64,000 bases of DNA from Azospirillaceae bacterium (GCA_028283825.1 JAPWJW010000003.1:1-64000); one strand, 5' to 3'. Shown: positions 1 through 9,285, numbered from the stretch's first letter. A program made the numbers and translations. Notes: generated by a model not told the origin, from the sequence alone.

Positions 1-411
1 GCCGGCCGCGCCCGACGGCACGTCGATCTGCGCCCAGGTGCCCGAACCGTCCAGCGCGCCCTGGTAGATCATGCCGTGGTCGCCGTTGCCGCTTTCCTCA
101 TACTTGTAACTGCCCACCGCCCGGACGTTGCCCTGGCCCAGGGATGGGTCGAACAGGGCGGTGTTGGGGCCGTAGAAGCTGGAGGTGGTGACGGTCTGGC
201 CGGCGAAGGCGGGCGGCAGGTAGGCGTAGCCGGCACTGTCGGTGGGGTAGAGCGGCCCCCGGTACAGCAGGGCCTGGGGCTTGCCGCCGCCGGCGGGCGG
301 GTAATTGCCGGTGATCAGCACCGGGTGGCCATCGCCCCCGTCCTGGCGGATGCCGGTGACGAAGGAACCAGGGGCGAGGATGTTGTTGTAGGTGACGCTG
401 GGCGTGGGCAT
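1..411 (-). CDS. Unknown protein, N-terminal part (cut by window edge)
   Basis: An open frame starts at an ATG at 411 and runs off the left edge, giving 137 codons. The protein starts MPTPSVTYNNILAPGS and has no signal peptide, membrane span or cysteine. It is rich in Gly, Tyr and Pro. Two short segments look alike (ALLYRGPLYPTDSAGY and GMIYQGALDGSGTW), which suggests a repeat-built beta structure such as the propeller-like repeats of some extracellular proteins; that is inference from pattern only. It diverges from the Fur-box gene pair to its right. I do not recognise the family and assign no function. Confidence 0.6.
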   Translation of the reverse strand, partial: MPTPSVTYNNILAPGSFVTGIRQDGGDGHPVLITGNYPPAGGGKPQALLYRGPLYPTDSAGYAYLPPAFAGQTVTTSSFYGPNTALFDPSLGQGNVRAVGSYKYEESGNGDHGMIYQGALDGSGTWAQIDVPSGAAG

Positions 412-554
412 CGCGCTTCTCCGGTCGGGTTGTGACGCAGACGGGGCTGCGATGGACCACTTATATTCATGGATGCGTATCTACGATATATACCCTCAAG
501 AGTAGCATTTTGAGGGTGCCATACATTTCCTCTCCTTTGCGTGGTTTTTGCGCT

Positions 555-578
555 TGCAAATGCGAATGACTCTCATTA
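555..578 (+). promoter_or_regulatory. Fur-box-like site
   Basis: The stretch contains GCGAATGACTCTCATT preceded by TTGCAAAT, which resembles the interleaved hexamers of alphaproteobacterial Fur/Irr-type iron boxes. It lies about 85 bp upstream of the DUF4198 gene and in the divergent interval with the leftward gene, so it could control both. This is pattern recognition only. Confidence 0.5.
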
Positions 579-661
579 AACATGAGGCCACACGCTGATG
601 AACGCAGCGACGCCGAAACGGCGACGACGCAGCAGCGAACGCAATTTGGGGAAGTGGGGAC

Positions 662-1504
662 ATGGAACGGACGCTGGCCACGCGCCACACCATACGCCGG
701 GGCGGTCGCACGGTACGCGCCCTGGCCGCCGGTCTGGCGCTGACGGTGGCGGCCCCGGTGGTGGTCCAGGCCCACACCCCCTACGTCCTGCCCAACCAGT
801 TCACGGTGACCAAGCGCGACCATGTGACGGTCGAATCCTCCTTCACCGAGGATTTCTTCACCCCCGACGTGGTCCTGCGCTCCGACGCCTTCGCCGTCGT
901 CACCCCCTCGGGTGAGGAACGCAAGGCGGAGGTCACCTACCTCAAGGATGTGGCCCTGTTCGAGGCCGCCCTGCCGGAGGCCGGCACCTATCGCCTGACG
1001 ACCGGGGAGCGCCTCGGCCAAAAGGGCAAGGTGGTCAAGATCGACGGACGTTGGCAGGTGCTGGGCGAGAACGGCGACAAGACGCCGCCCGCCGGCGCCG
1101 AGGTCCAGGAATACCAGAGCGTCACCCGTGCCGACGCCTATGTCACCAAGGGTGCGGCCAGCACCAAGGTTGTGGCCCCCACGGGCCATGGGCTGGAGTT
1201 CGTGCCGCAGAGCCATCCCAACCAGATCGACCGCCAGGCCGGTCTGGCGGTGCAGGCCCTGTTCGACGGCAAGCCGCTGGCCGGGCAGACGCTGACGCTT
1301 TACCGCGCCGGCACCGCCTATGACCCGGCGGGTGAGAAGGGGGTGGCGACCGTCACCACCGCCGCCGACGGCCGCGCCACCCTGCGTCCGGACCAGGCCG
1401 GCCTGTACCTGGTGATGGGCCGCTATCGCACCGAAGCCCCCGCCGGGGCGGAGACGCCGATGCGCAGCTACACCTACGCCCTGACCTTTGAAGTGCCCAA
1501 GTAA
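662..1504 (+). CDS. DUF4198 domain periplasmic protein
   Basis: A 280-residue protein with a long basic N-terminus and a signal peptide ending around AAPVVVQA-H at residues 30-38. The mature part begins HTPYVLPNQF, and the protein ends in an Ig-like half with the sequence SYTYALTFEVPK; this is the usual build of DUF4198 proteins, which are secreted and often sit beside TonB receptors or metal-uptake genes. The family's biochemical role is not settled. The Fur-box-like site upstream suggests an iron or metal link here. It is followed by the EF-hand gene after about 100 bp, probably one transcript ending at the hairpin near 2300. Confidence 0.8.
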   Translation: MERTLATRHTIRRGGRTVRALAAGLALTVAAPVVVQAHTPYVLPNQFTVTKRDHVTVESSFTEDFFTPDVVLRSDAFAVVTPSGEERKAEVTYLKDVALFEAALPEAGTYRLTTGERLGQKGKVVKIDGRWQVLGENGDKTPPAGAEVQEYQSVTRADAYVTKGAASTKVVAPTGHGLEFVPQSHPNQIDRQAGLAVQALFDGKPLAGQTLTLYRAGTAYDPAGEKGVATVTTAADGRATLRPDQAGLYLVMGRYRTEAPAGAETPMRSYTYALTFEVPK

Positions 1505-1606
1505 GTTCGCCCGTACCAAACTTCAGGTTCGCCCAGGGGGCGTCGCCCCGTCCCCGGGCCCATCAATAAAGCCAAACTTCAGACTTCGACTTCGAGGAAT
1601 TCCACC

Positions 1607-2122
1607 ATGGCCTACACCCGCAGCACCATCCGTCTGACCGCGACCGCCCTGGTGGCCGTCGGGCTGCTGGGCGGCGGCGTGGCCCGCGCCGCGTCGCATG
1701 ACATCGCCACCTTCATCAAGGAGCATGACCAGAACAGCGACGGCACCGTGACCGCCCAGGAATACCAATTGGTGCGCGACCAGCAGTTCAAGGCGCTGGA
1801 CACCAACGGCGACGGCTGGATCAGCGAGGCGGAATACACCAGTGAGTTCGAGGCCCGCCTGAACAAGGAAAACGTGGCGCCGGAACGCAAGGCCCTGCAG
1901 CTGAAGCAGACCCACATCCGCTTCGTCGCCATCGACCTGGACGGCGACCAGAAGATGTCGCGGGAAGAGTTCATGGCCTCGGGCTGGCGCATGTTCGGTT
2001 TCCACGACAAGAACGGCGACCAGAAGATCGACCAGGCGGACGTCGCCCTGTCGGAAGAGATGAAGCCCTTGCTGGAAAAGGCGCATGACGCTGCCAAGGG
2101 CGGGGCGGGCAAGGCCCCCTGA
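1607..2122 (+). CDS. Secreted EF-hand calcium-binding protein
   Basis: A 171-residue protein with a cleavable signal peptide (cut near VARAA-S, residue 29). Four canonical 12-residue EF-hand loops are visible: DQNSDGTVTAQE (41-52), DTNGDGWISEAE (65-76), DLDGDQKMSREE (110-121) and DKNGDQKIDQAD (134-145). Loops 1, 2 and 3 keep the acidic residue at position 12; loop 4 ends in Asp. It is therefore a periplasmic calcium binder or sensor. It follows the DUF4198 gene and precedes a strong terminator, so the two are likely co-transcribed. The partner protein is unknown. Confidence 0.85.
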   Translation: MAYTRSTIRLTATALVAVGLLGGGVARAASHDIATFIKEHDQNSDGTVTAQEYQLVRDQQFKALDTNGDGWISEAEYTSEFEARLNKENVAPERKALQLKQTHIRFVAIDLDGDQKMSREEFMASGWRMFGFHDKNGDQKIDQADVALSEEMKPLLEKAHDAAKGGAGKAP

Positions 2123-2288
2123 TTTCAAGAGTTTTCGAGTTCCTTATCGGTGCCTGGGGATTGGGCGATGCGGAGTCCACCCCCACAAAAAAGGCATCGT
2201 ACAGCCGGTCGGCGGCGCGCTAGTCGTGTGGTGCGATGGGCGGAATGGCGGCCTCCGTTTCCCCTTCCGTCGACCGGCTCTTTTTATC

Positions 2289-2325
2289 GGGCCCCGGGAT
2301 CCCCTCCCGGGGCCCCTTTATTTTG
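2289..2325 (+). terminator. Rho-independent terminator
   Basis: A perfect 11-bp stem GGGCCCCGGGA / TCCCGGGGCCC with a 5-nt loop is followed by CTTTATTTT. It ends the DUF4198/EF-hand transcript and lies just before the convergent end of hemF. Confidence 0.85.
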
Positions 2326-2348
2326 TGCGCCCACAGGTGCCGGGCGCC

Positions 2349-3287
2349 TCACGGCCATTTCACCTCGGGCGGCAGGCTCATCAGGATGGCTTCGATGTTG
2401 CCGCCGGTCTTCAGGCCGAACAGCGTGCCGCGGTCGTGCAGCAGGTTGAACTCGACATAACGGCCGCGGCGCACCAGCTGGTGGTCGCGCTGCGCCGGCG
2501 TCCAGGCCAGGCCCATGCGGCGGCGCACGATCGCCGGGTAGACCTCCAGGAAGGCCTGGCCTACCGCCCGGGTGAAGGCGAAGTCCGCGTCCCAGTCACC
2601 GGTATCGTGCCGGTCGTAGAAGATGCCGCCGATCCCGCGCGGCTCATTGCGGTGGGGCAGGAAGAAGTAGCGGTCGCACCATTCCTTGAAGCGGGCGTAG
2701 TAGTCGGCGCCGTGGGCGTCGCAAGCCGCCTTCAGCGCCGCATGGAAGGTGGCGGCGTCCTCCGCCGTCTCGGCACTGTCCGTGAACATGGGTGTCAGGT
2801 CGGCGCCGCCGCCGAACCAGGCCTCCTCCGTCACCAGGTGGCGGGTGTTCATGTGCACCGCCGGCACCAGGGGACTGCGCATGTGCGCCACCAGGCTGAC
2901 GCCGCTGGCCCAGAAGCGGCCGGTGCTGGCGGCCCCTGGGATCTGGGCGCGAAATTCTTCCGAGAAATTGCCGAAAACCGTCGAAATATTGACGCCGACC
3001 TTCTCGAAAACCCGGCCGCGCATCAGCGACATGACACCGCCGCCGCCCTTTTCCTCGCACGCGTCCGGGCGGTCCCAGGCCTTGCGCTGGAACCGGCCGG
3101 GCGCCCCCTCACCATACTGGGGCAGGGTGGCCGCCTCATCCTCGATGGCCTCGAAGGCGGCGCAGATACGGTCGCGCAAATCCTGGAACCAGGCGGCGGC
3201 CCGGGCCCGGTGCTCCTCCGCCAGCGGGGTGTCGCCTGCCACGGTGAGGGAGGGCGGCAGGCTGGCGGAGAGGGGGATGTCGGTCAT
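2349..3287 (-). CDS. hemF: Coproporphyrinogen III oxidase, aerobic
   Basis: A 312-residue protein that oxidatively decarboxylates coproporphyrinogen III to protoporphyrinogen IX in haem synthesis, using oxygen; cytosolic. The HemF hallmarks are clear: [20 protein letters not shown], the VHMNTRHL segment, [10 protein letters not shown], the RGIGGIFYD stretch and the C-terminal [13 protein letters not shown]. The frame stays open upstream to 3635, but that part is arginine/glycine-rich shadow sequence over trmL; the ATG at 3287 ([10 protein letters not shown]) fits the family length. It lies 29 bp behind trmL and is probably co-transcribed with it. Confidence 0.95.
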   Translation of the reverse strand: MTDIPLSASLPPSLTVAGDTPLAEEHRARAAAWFQDLRDRICAAFEAIEDEAATLPQYGEGAPGRFQRKAWDRPDACEEKGGGGVMSLMRGRVFEKVGVNISTVFGNFSEEFRAQIPGAASTGRFWASGVSLVAHMRSPLVPAVHMNTRHLVTEEAWFGGGADLTPMFTDSAETAEDAATFHAALKAACDAHGADYYARFKEWCDRYFFLPHRNEPRGIGGIFYDRHDTGDWDADFAFTRAVGQAFLEVYPAIVRRRMGLAWTPAQRDHQLVRRGRYVEFNLLHDRGTLFGLKTGGNIEAILMSLPPEVKWP

Positions 3288-3316
3288 CGATCGGTATTTC
3301 CGTTGAACCGGTGGGG

Positions 3317-3817
3317 TCAGCGCGGCCAGGCGTCCAGCTGGCGTAGGGCCTCGCCCACCACCATGGCGGCGGCCACCGCCACGTTGAGCGAGCGTTGGCC
3401 CGGACGCAAGGGAATGACCAGCCGGGCGTCCGCCGCCTGGTGCACATCCTCCGGCACGCCGGCCGATTCCCGGCCCAGCAACAGGATGTCGTCGGGCTGG
3501 AAGGCGAATTCCGTGTAGCACACCGCGGCCCGGGTGGTCAGCAGCAGCAGGCGCGGCGTGCACCCCGCACCACCCTGCACGGCGCCCCCGGGGGATTGAC
3601 CGTCTGCCCGCCGAACCGCCTGGAACGCGTTCCATGAGGTATGCCGAACGAGATCCACACCCTCTAGGTAGTCCATACCCGAACGGCGTAGGCGTCGATC
3701 ATCGAGCACGAATCCGCAGGGTTCGATGAGGTCTATCCCCACGCCAAGGCAGGCGCCGAGCCGCATTAGCGTGCCGGCGTTCTGGGGGATGTCCGGTTGG
3801 TAAAGGGCGAGGCGCAC
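3317..3817 (-). CDS. trmL: tRNA (cytidine(34)-2'-O)-methyltransferase
   Basis: A SPOUT methyltransferase that 2'-O-methylates the wobble base of leucine tRNAs. The family pattern is present: [19 protein letters not shown] at the start, [11 protein letters not shown] in the middle and the knot motif [20 protein letters not shown] near the end. A GTG at 3817 matches the usual family start; an ATG farther up would add an unrelated cysteine-rich leader. The protein carries an extra glycine-rich stretch ([18 protein letters not shown]) in the loop before LLLLTTRAA, longer than I expect for the family. It is upstream of hemF. Confidence 0.88.
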   Translation of the reverse strand: MRLALYQPDIPQNAGTLMRLGACLGVGIDLIEPCGFVLDDRRLRRSGMDYLEGVDLVRHTSWNAFQAVRRADGQSPGGAVQGGAGCTPRLLLLTTRAAVCYTEFAFQPDDILLLGRESAGVPEDVHQAADARLVIPLRPGQRSLNVAVAAAMVVGEALRQLDAWPR

Positions 3818-3956
3818 GATATTAAAGTAGTCCGATAAGTGGTTGGAAAGACTAGCGCTTAAGCAACTTAACCTTTTGGTGATGCAGCTAAGAATAGCGC
3901 TGTGGGTGCATTCATACGCTTCCCAACGCTTCGGGGCGCATGTATATGGATTCATC

Positions 3957-3980
3957 AAGACCGAACACACGATCGGTCTT
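3957..3980. promoter_or_regulatory. Inverted repeat upstream of petABC
   Basis: AAGACCGA and TCGGTCTT form a perfect 8-bp dyad around an 8-nt spacer. It lies about 130 bp upstream of petA and about 140 bp upstream of trmL, so a dimeric regulator could act on either side. No known consensus recognised. Confidence 0.45.
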
Positions 3981-3984
3981 CCAC

Positions 3985-4028
3985 CTTACCGAAACAGCGC
4001 GGCGCAACACCGCGACTGTTTGGGTAAG
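3985..4028. promoter_or_regulatory. Long imperfect palindrome in the petABC leader
   Basis: CTTACC-G-AAACAG-CGCGG pairs with CCGCG-A-CTGTTT-G-GGTAAG across a 7-nt loop: 17 pairs with one mismatch and one bulge. There is no T-run after it. It could be an operator or a 5' UTR hairpin of petABC. Confidence 0.45.
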
Positions 4029-4111
4029 GCTATAAGAACATTGGGAAACCCTTCGTGAGGCGGGCGCCGGGGCGTTATCGGGTGCCCCCTGACTTCGAGG
4101 AGAAAGTTGGT

Positions 4112-4684
4112 ATGGCGGACACGACCCAAACGGCCGGGCACGGGCCGGGGAGCGGCTCACATGGCGACGGGGATCCCTCACGTCGCGACTTCCTTTACTT
4201 GGCCGCCGCCGCGACCGGTGCCGTGGGCGCCGCGACGGTGGTGTGGCCTTTCATCGACAGCCTGAATCCCGCCGCCGACACGTTGGCGCTGGCCAGCACC
4301 GACGTCGATCTGACGCCGGTCGCCGTGGGCCAGTCCATCACCGTGACCTGGCGCGGCAAGCCGGTGTTCATCCGCCACCGCACGCCTGAGGAAATCAAGT
4401 CCGCCACGGACGTGAACGTCTCGGAACTGCGCGATCCGCAGACCGACGCGTCGCGCGCCAAGAAGCCGGAATGGTTGATCGTCGTCGGCATCTGCACGCA
4501 CCTGGGCTGCATCCCGCTGGGCCAGAAGAACTCCGATCCGCGGGGTGAATATGGCGGCTGGTTCTGTCCCTGCCATGGTTCGGTCTACGACACGTCGGGC
4601 CGTATCCGCAAGGGTCCAGCACCCCGCAATCTTGAAGTGCCCACCTACGCCTTCAAGACCGACACTTCGATCAGAATCGGCTAA
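4112..4684 (+). CDS. petA: Rieske iron-sulfur subunit of cytochrome bc1
   Basis: A 190-residue Rieske protein that passes electrons from ubiquinol to cytochrome c1. The N-terminus has the twin-arginine motif SRRDFLYL followed by the single membrane anchor ([17 protein letters not shown]). Both cluster-binding boxes are intact, CTHLGC and CPCHGS, giving two Cys and two His ligands for the 2Fe-2S centre. The ATG at 4112 has the ribosome site GAGGAG at 4097; an in-frame start at 4055 would add a leader without support. It is first in petABC, 23 bp before petB. Confidence 0.96.
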   Translation: MADTTQTAGHGPGSGSHGDGDPSRRDFLYLAAAATGAVGAATVVWPFIDSLNPAADTLALASTDVDLTPVAVGQSITVTWRGKPVFIRHRTPEEIKSATDVNVSELRDPQTDASRAKKPEWLIVVGICTHLGCIPLGQKNSDPRGEYGGWFCPCHGSVYDTSGRIRKGPAPRNLEVPTYAFKTDTSIRIG

Positions 4685-4707
4685 GCCGGACCCCCAAGGA
4701 GCGAGAA

Positions 4708-6039
4708 ATGGCTCACGGCCCTTCATCGTCTTTCAAGAATCCGGTGGTCAACTGGCTCGACCAGCGGCTGCCGATCTTCACGATGATCCAGAAGGAATAC
4801 GGGGTTTTCCCAACCCCGCGTAACTTCAACTATTTCTGGAACTTCGGCGCTATCGCCATGGTCATGCTGATGACGATGATCGTCTCCGGCATCGTCCTGG
4901 CCATGCACTACACGCCGAATACCGGCCTGGCCTTCAATTCCGTCGAGCGCATCATGCGCGACGTGAACTTCGGCTGGCTGATCCGCTACATCCACATGAA
5001 CGGCGCATCGTTCTTCTTCATCGCCGTTTATATCCACATCTTCCGCGGCCTCTACTACGGTTCCTATAAAAAGCCGCGAGAGCTGCTGTGGATGATCGGC
5101 GTCGTGATCTTCCTGCTGATGATGGCCACCGCCTTCATGGGCTATGTGCTGCCGTGGGGCCAGATGAGCTTCTGGGGCGCCACCGTCATCACCAACCTGT
5201 TCTCGGCATTGCCGCTGGTGGGCCAGGACATCGTGACCCTGCTGTGGGGCGGCTTCTCGGTCGACAACCCGACGCTGAACCGCTTCTTCGCCCTGCACTA
5301 CCTGCTGCCGTTCGTCATCGCGGCCGTGGTGTTCCTGCACGTGGCGGCGCTGCACGTCACCGGGTCCAACAACCCGCTGGGGGTGGAGCCCAAGGGCCCG
5401 CAGGACACGCTGCCCTTCCACCCCTATTACACGGTGAAGGACAGCTTCGGTTCGGTGGTCTACCTGCTGATCTTCGCGGCCTTCGTGTTCTACGCGCCCA
5501 ACTTCTTCGGTGAGGCGGACAACTACATCCCCGCCAACCCGATGGTGACGCCGCCGCACATCGTGCCGGAATGGTACTTCCTGCCCTACTACGCGATCCT
5601 GAAGTCCATCACCTTCGACATCTCCATCCCCTTCACGGGCCTGAAGCTGATCGAGGCCAAGCTGGGCGGCGTCATCGCCATGTTCGGTTCCATCGCCGTG
5701 CTGTTCATCCTGCCCTGGCTGGACACCTCACCGGTGCGCAGCGCGCGCTTCCGCCCGTTGTTCAAGAAGGCCATCTTCGCCTTCCTGATCGCCTTCTTCC
5801 TGCTGATGTATGTCGGCGCCCAGACGGCGGATGCCGCCTGGAACCTCGGCGGCCTGTCGCTTCCGCTGGTCTATGTCGGCCAGTTCGCCACCCTCGTTTA
5901 CTTCGGCTTCTTCGTGTCGCTGCCGTTCATCGGCCTGTTCGAGAAGCCGCTGCCGCTGCCGGCCAGCATCGCCAAGCCCGTTCTGGGCGGTGGCGCCACG
6001 GCCTCCGGCGTCGCCGCCAAGCCGATGGAGAAAGCCTGA
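4708..6039 (+). CDS. petB: Cytochrome b subunit of cytochrome bc1
   Basis: A 443-residue integral membrane protein carrying both b haems and the two quinone sites. Haem-ligand histidines sit in helix II ([23 protein letters not shown]) and helix IV ([20 protein letters not shown]). The Qo-site motif PEWY is present ([13 protein letters not shown]). The C-terminal hydrophobic helices and an extra Ala/Gly/Pro tail make it slightly longer than many homologues. The AAGGAG ribosome site lies just before the ATG. Its stop overlaps the start of petC (TGATG), implying coupled translation. Confidence 0.97.
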   Translation: MAHGPSSSFKNPVVNWLDQRLPIFTMIQKEYGVFPTPRNFNYFWNFGAIAMVMLMTMIVSGIVLAMHYTPNTGLAFNSVERIMRDVNFGWLIRYIHMNGASFFFIAVYIHIFRGLYYGSYKKPRELLWMIGVVIFLLMMATAFMGYVLPWGQMSFWGATVITNLFSALPLVGQDIVTLLWGGFSVDNPTLNRFFALHYLLPFVIAAVVFLHVAALHVTGSNNPLGVEPKGPQDTLPFHPYYTVKDSFGSVVYLLIFAAFVFYAPNFFGEADNYIPANPMVTPPHIVPEWYFLPYYAILKSITFDISIPFTGLKLIEAKLGGVIAMFGSIAVLFILPWLDTSPVRSARFRPLFKKAIFAFLIAFFLLMYVGAQTADAAWNLGGLSLPLVYVGQFATLVYFGFFVSLPFIGLFEKPLPLPASIAKPVLGGGATASGVAAKPMEKA

Positions 6040-6821
6040 TGCGCCGTCTTCGGTCCCTGATCCTCGCCGGTCTCGTCACCTTCGCCGCCGCGGCCCCCGC
6101 CATGGCCGTGGAAGAGATGGAATATCCGAAGCAGGAATGGAGCCATGGGGCGGTGACCCGCGGCTTCAGCAACATCTTCGGCACCTTCGACCGCAAGGCA
6201 TTGCAGCGCGGCTTCCAGGTCTACAAGGAAGTCTGTTCCGCCTGCCATTCCATGAACCTGCTGTCGTACCGCAACCTCAGCGCCCTGGGGTACAGCGAGG
6301 CGGAGATCACCGCCATCGCCGCCGGCTACGACATGACCGACGGGCCCAATGACGAGGGTGAGATGTTCACCCGCAAGGGCGTGCCGGCCGACCGGTTCAA
6401 GGCGCCCTTCGCGAATGAGAAGGCCGCCGCCGCCGCCAACGGCGGCAAGGCCCCACCGGACCTGTCCTTGATCGTCAAGGCCCGCAAGGGCGGCGAAGAC
6501 TATGTCTACGCCATCCTGACCGGGTTCGAGGAGGCCCCCGCCGGCTTCAACCTGCCGTCGGGCGGCAACTACAACAAGGCCTTCCCCGGCCATGTCATCG
6601 CCATGCCGCCGCCCCTGTCGGACGGTGGCGTGACCTTCGCCGACGGCACCAAGGCCACGGTGGACCAGCAGGCCAGGGACGTGGTGACCTTCCTGGCCTG
6701 GGCCGCCGAGCCCAACCTGGAGGCCCGCCACCAGATGGGCCTGAAGGTCATGATCTTCCTGCTGGTGCTGGCCGGCATCCTCTACGCCGCCAAGCGCGCC
6801 GTATGGGCGGACCAGCACTGA
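6039..6821 (+). CDS. petC: Cytochrome c1 subunit of cytochrome bc1
   Basis: A 260-residue periplasmic haem protein with a signal peptide (LILAGLVTFAAAAPAMA), the haem-attachment motif CSACH, the methionine-ligand region (VIAMPPPLSDG) and a C-terminal membrane anchor (MIFLLVLAGILYAAKRAVW). The real start is the ATG that overlaps the petB stop; the frame stays open far upstream inside petB but that is shadow sequence. It is last in petABC and is followed by a terminator 30 bp on. The complex feeds electrons to soluble cytochrome c; one such protein is encoded at 19.6 kb. Confidence 0.96.
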   Translation: MRRLRSLILAGLVTFAAAAPAMAVEEMEYPKQEWSHGAVTRGFSNIFGTFDRKALQRGFQVYKEVCSACHSMNLLSYRNLSALGYSEAEITAIAAGYDMTDGPNDEGEMFTRKGVPADRFKAPFANEKAAAAANGGKAPPDLSLIVKARKGGEDYVYAILTGFEEAPAGFNLPSGGNYNKAFPGHVIAMPPPLSDGGVTFADGTKATVDQQARDVVTFLAWAAEPNLEARHQMGLKVMIFLLVLAGILYAAKRAVWADQH

Positions 6822-6850
6822 GCGGTTCATGGCTTCGGTGAGTTGAAAGG

Positions 6851-6885
6851 GCGCTCCGGGTTGACCGGGGCGCTCTTTTTTCTTT
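6851..6885 (+). terminator. petABC terminator
   Basis: GCGCTCCGG and CCGGGGCGC form a 9-bp stem (one G-T pair) with a GTTGA loop, followed by TCTTTTTTC. Confidence 0.85.
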
Positions 6886-6902
6886 GGTCGTGATTTGTTG
6901 AT

Positions 6903-7007
6903 AGGCCGCGACCGCGGCCGCCGGAGGTTTCTGGGGAGCCGTAGGCGGACTGGAAACCGAGGATCAGGCCAAGCCGACGGATGTCGGCGCCCGCCGCCTG
7001 AGGGAAC
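6903..7007 (+). repeat. Structured intergenic repeat, copy A (3' truncated)
   Basis: First of three copies (others at 20043-20168 and 37001-37136). It shows hairpin 1 GGCCGC-GACC-GCGGCC (6904-6919), an outer pairing GGTTTC / GAAACC (6926-6958), and hairpin 3 GCCGAC-GGAT-GTCGGC (6973-6988) followed by GCCCG. The 3' hairpin found in the other copies is missing; this copy stops where the convergent M48 gene ends. It follows the petC terminator in the same direction. Confidence 0.75.
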
Positions 7008-8060
7008 CTAAATATTCAAACCGCAGGCGGCGTCGAAGGGGCGCAAGCGTTCCTCCGTCACCGGGTGGGTGGCCAGCCACCCGGGCATGTGGCCGGTGAC
7101 CTCGGCCATGCGCTTCACTTCCGGGCTATCCACGATCTTGCGCAGGGCGCGGGCGAAGGTGCAGGGGCTGCGGCCGTCCCGGGATAGCCAGGCCAGGGCA
7201 TCACCGTCGGCCTCCGCCTCGAACGCACGGGTGAAGCGCAGGTTCAGCAGCAGCACTGGGGCCGCAACCAGGAAATGTGCGCTGGTGCTGGCGTCGCCCA
7301 GGGTCAACGCAGCCAGCAGCGACAGGCCGCTGGCCCGCAAGGTCAGGCGCAGTCCGTGGCGGTGGCGCACGTGCCCGACCTCATGCGCCAGCACGGCCGC
7401 CACCTCCTGGTCGTCCAGGATGGCCAGCAACTGGTCGGTGACGATGATGTCGCCGCCGGGCAGGGCGAAGGCGTTGGGGCCGATGACGGGCGCGTCCAGG
7501 AAATGCAGGGTATAGGTGTTGCCATCCGCCGCCGGGCCGGTCATATCCGCCAGGATGGCGGTCAGCGCCTGGCGGCGGGCGGGGTCGATCTTGGTGTCCT
7601 CCTCACCCTGGCGCAGCACCAGGTCCAGGGCGGCGTCGGTGATCTTGTGTTCCACCCAGGGCGGCACATGCTCCGCCGCGCGGTCGGCCAGGAAGGGCAC
7701 GCCCCAGTACCAGCAGGCCGCGGCCACGCCCACCAGTACGGGGATGGAGGCCAGGGCCAGGCGCCAGGATCGCTCCAGCCGGTTCAGCAGGCCGGGGGCG
7801 TGGCCCAGCGCCGCCGCCAGGGTGCCGCCGCCGATGACCTCCAGACTGTCGCCATTGGCCAGGGTGAAGCGCCAGTAATCGCCGCCGATGGGCGGCACGA
7901 TCTCGACGGTGGGGCCGGCCTCCGTCCGTGTCGCACCGTCGGCGGCCTCCAGCACCAGGTCGCCGGACGCCGCGCGGGCGGTGACGCCGACGGCGCGCGA
8001 CTGGCCGGGGCTGAACAGCCGCCCCGGCCAGCCGGTATCAGGCGTGGGAGCAGGCGTCAA
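7008..8060 (-). CDS. M48-family membrane zinc metallopeptidase
   Basis: A 350-residue protein with an N-terminal DUF-like soluble part, one membrane span (LALASIPVLVGVAAACWYWGV) and a peptidase domain with the zinc site HEVGH and the downstream third ligand in EAEAD. A second hydrophobic patch follows the HEVGH helix. These are the marks of M48 (HtpX/Ste24/BepA-like) peptidases, which act in membrane or periplasmic protein quality control. Its ATG overlaps the stop of the DUF898 gene by 4 bp, so the two membrane proteins are translationally coupled, as is often seen for this pair. The substrate is unknown. Confidence 0.88.
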   Translation of the reverse strand: MTPAPTPDTGWPGRLFSPGQSRAVGVTARAASGDLVLEAADGATRTEAGPTVEIVPPIGGDYWRFTLANGDSLEVIGGGTLAAALGHAPGLLNRLERSWRLALASIPVLVGVAAACWYWGVPFLADRAAEHVPPWVEHKITDAALDLVLRQGEEDTKIDPARRQALTAILADMTGPAADGNTYTLHFLDAPVIGPNAFALPGGDIIVTDQLLAILDDQEVAAVLAHEVGHVRHRHGLRLTLRASGLSLLAALTLGDASTSAHFLVAAPVLLLNLRFTRAFEAEADGDALAWLSRDGRSPCTFARALRKIVDSPEVKRMAEVTGHMPGWLATHPVTEERLRPFDAACGLNI

Positions 8061-9139
8061 AACCCGATCCCGAGGTCGATGTCGAAGAAGGACGCCGCCT
8101 GGTCGCCGAAGGCCCCGGTCTCATCCGTCGCCCCCGCCACGAAGTGGTCCAGGCCCGTGGGTGCCCGCACGGCCATGTGCTCCAGGATATACCGCGCCTT
8201 GCGGCACCGGACCCACGGGTAGGCGAAGCCCAGGGTGACGGCCAGCAGCACGAAGTTGCTGAACTGCAGCCAGACGTAGGGCAGGACCCGCCAACCGGTG
8301 GTGAAGGTGACGTCGCCCAGCGTGGTGCGCTCCACCGCCGTCTGCAACAGCTTCAGGCCGATGGTGACGGCCGTCAGGATCAGGGCGGCATAGAGGACGG
8401 GCAGGAGGAGGAGCATCGCGTCGGCGGCCAGCGAGGGCTCCACACCCGTCTTCTCGGCCTGCATCACGGGAACGAAGATGGCGGCGATGGCACCGCCGAA
8501 CACGATGAAGGCGGCGACCATCGCCACGCACAGCAGGTAGAAGCGGCCCACCGCTGGCGTCATGCGCATGGGTGTGGCGCCGAAGCGGCTGTTGTCCACC
8601 ATCCAGCGGTACTGCTGGTGGATGACATAGGGGAACAGCAGGCCCAGCGAGACGCCGCCCAGGATGGGCAGGCCCAGGAAGCGGATGTAGGCGCCGGCCA
8701 TCACGCCCCGCTCATGCGAAAAGCTGAAACGCACCCCCCGGTAGGAGGTGACGCGCAGGCGAAAGCGCAGGGCCTTGACCACCAGCCAGGGGCTGGCCAT
8801 CGCCAGCAGCAGGGCGAAGAGGGCGGCGAAGGGCGATTGCAGCCGCACCAGGATCAGATAGGGCACGAACAGGGCCAGCACGATGGCGCGCCCGATCAGG
8901 ATGGACAGCGGCCGGGCGTGATAGCCGAAACGCGCGCCGGCCAATTCCGTTGCCTCATGAAAATAGCGCTCGGTGCGCACCTTCGCCCAGGGCGAATAGA
9001 CGCCCAGGGTGACGATGGTCAGCAGCAGATTGACGATCCAGATGGAAAAATACTCGGCCCCCCGGCCGTGGAACCGGAAGAGGTGAACCCCGCCTTCCAC
9101 GGCGGGCGTGGTGTTGGACGCATCTAAGGTATCAGGCAT
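8057..9139 (-). CDS. DUF898 (YjgN-like) membrane protein
   Basis: A 360-residue polytopic membrane protein with the DUF898 hallmarks: FHGRGAEYFSIWIVNLLLTIVTLGVYSPWAKVRTERYF at the start (given here only in part as the key residues F-x-G-x-G-x-x-Y and SPWAKVRxxRY) and a repeat of the same pattern near the C-terminus (VTLGFAYPWVRCRKARY). It has about eight hydrophobic segments. The family function is unknown. It is followed, with a 4-bp overlap, by the M48 peptidase, which supports a shared envelope role. The divergent DUF924 gene lies 146 bp upstream. Confidence 0.88.
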   Translation of the reverse strand: MPDTLDASNTTPAVEGGVHLFRFHGRGAEYFSIWIVNLLLTIVTLGVYSPWAKVRTERYFHEATELAGARFGYHARPLSILIGRAIVLALFVPYLILVRLQSPFAALFALLLAMASPWLVVKALRFRLRVTSYRGVRFSFSHERGVMAGAYIRFLGLPILGGVSLGLLFPYVIHQQYRWMVDNSRFGATPMRMTPAVGRFYLLCVAMVAAFIVFGGAIAAIFVPVMQAEKTGVEPSLAADAMLLLLPVLYAALILTAVTIGLKLLQTAVERTTLGDVTFTTGWRVLPYVWLQFSNFVLLAVTLGFAYPWVRCRKARYILEHMAVRAPTGLDHFVAGATDETGAFGDQAASFFDIDLGIGF

Positions 9140-9285
9140 TCTGCCCCCGCTGGTTTGGCGCCACCCCCCCTGGCGACGCCCTGAAACTCTAGCGTAAATT
9201 TTTTACAGCGATACACGTATCGATAGCGATAAGTCGGAAAGTTGCCAGTCCGGCAAGGCGCGAGAGAAGGTGCGAGAAGTGGAAT

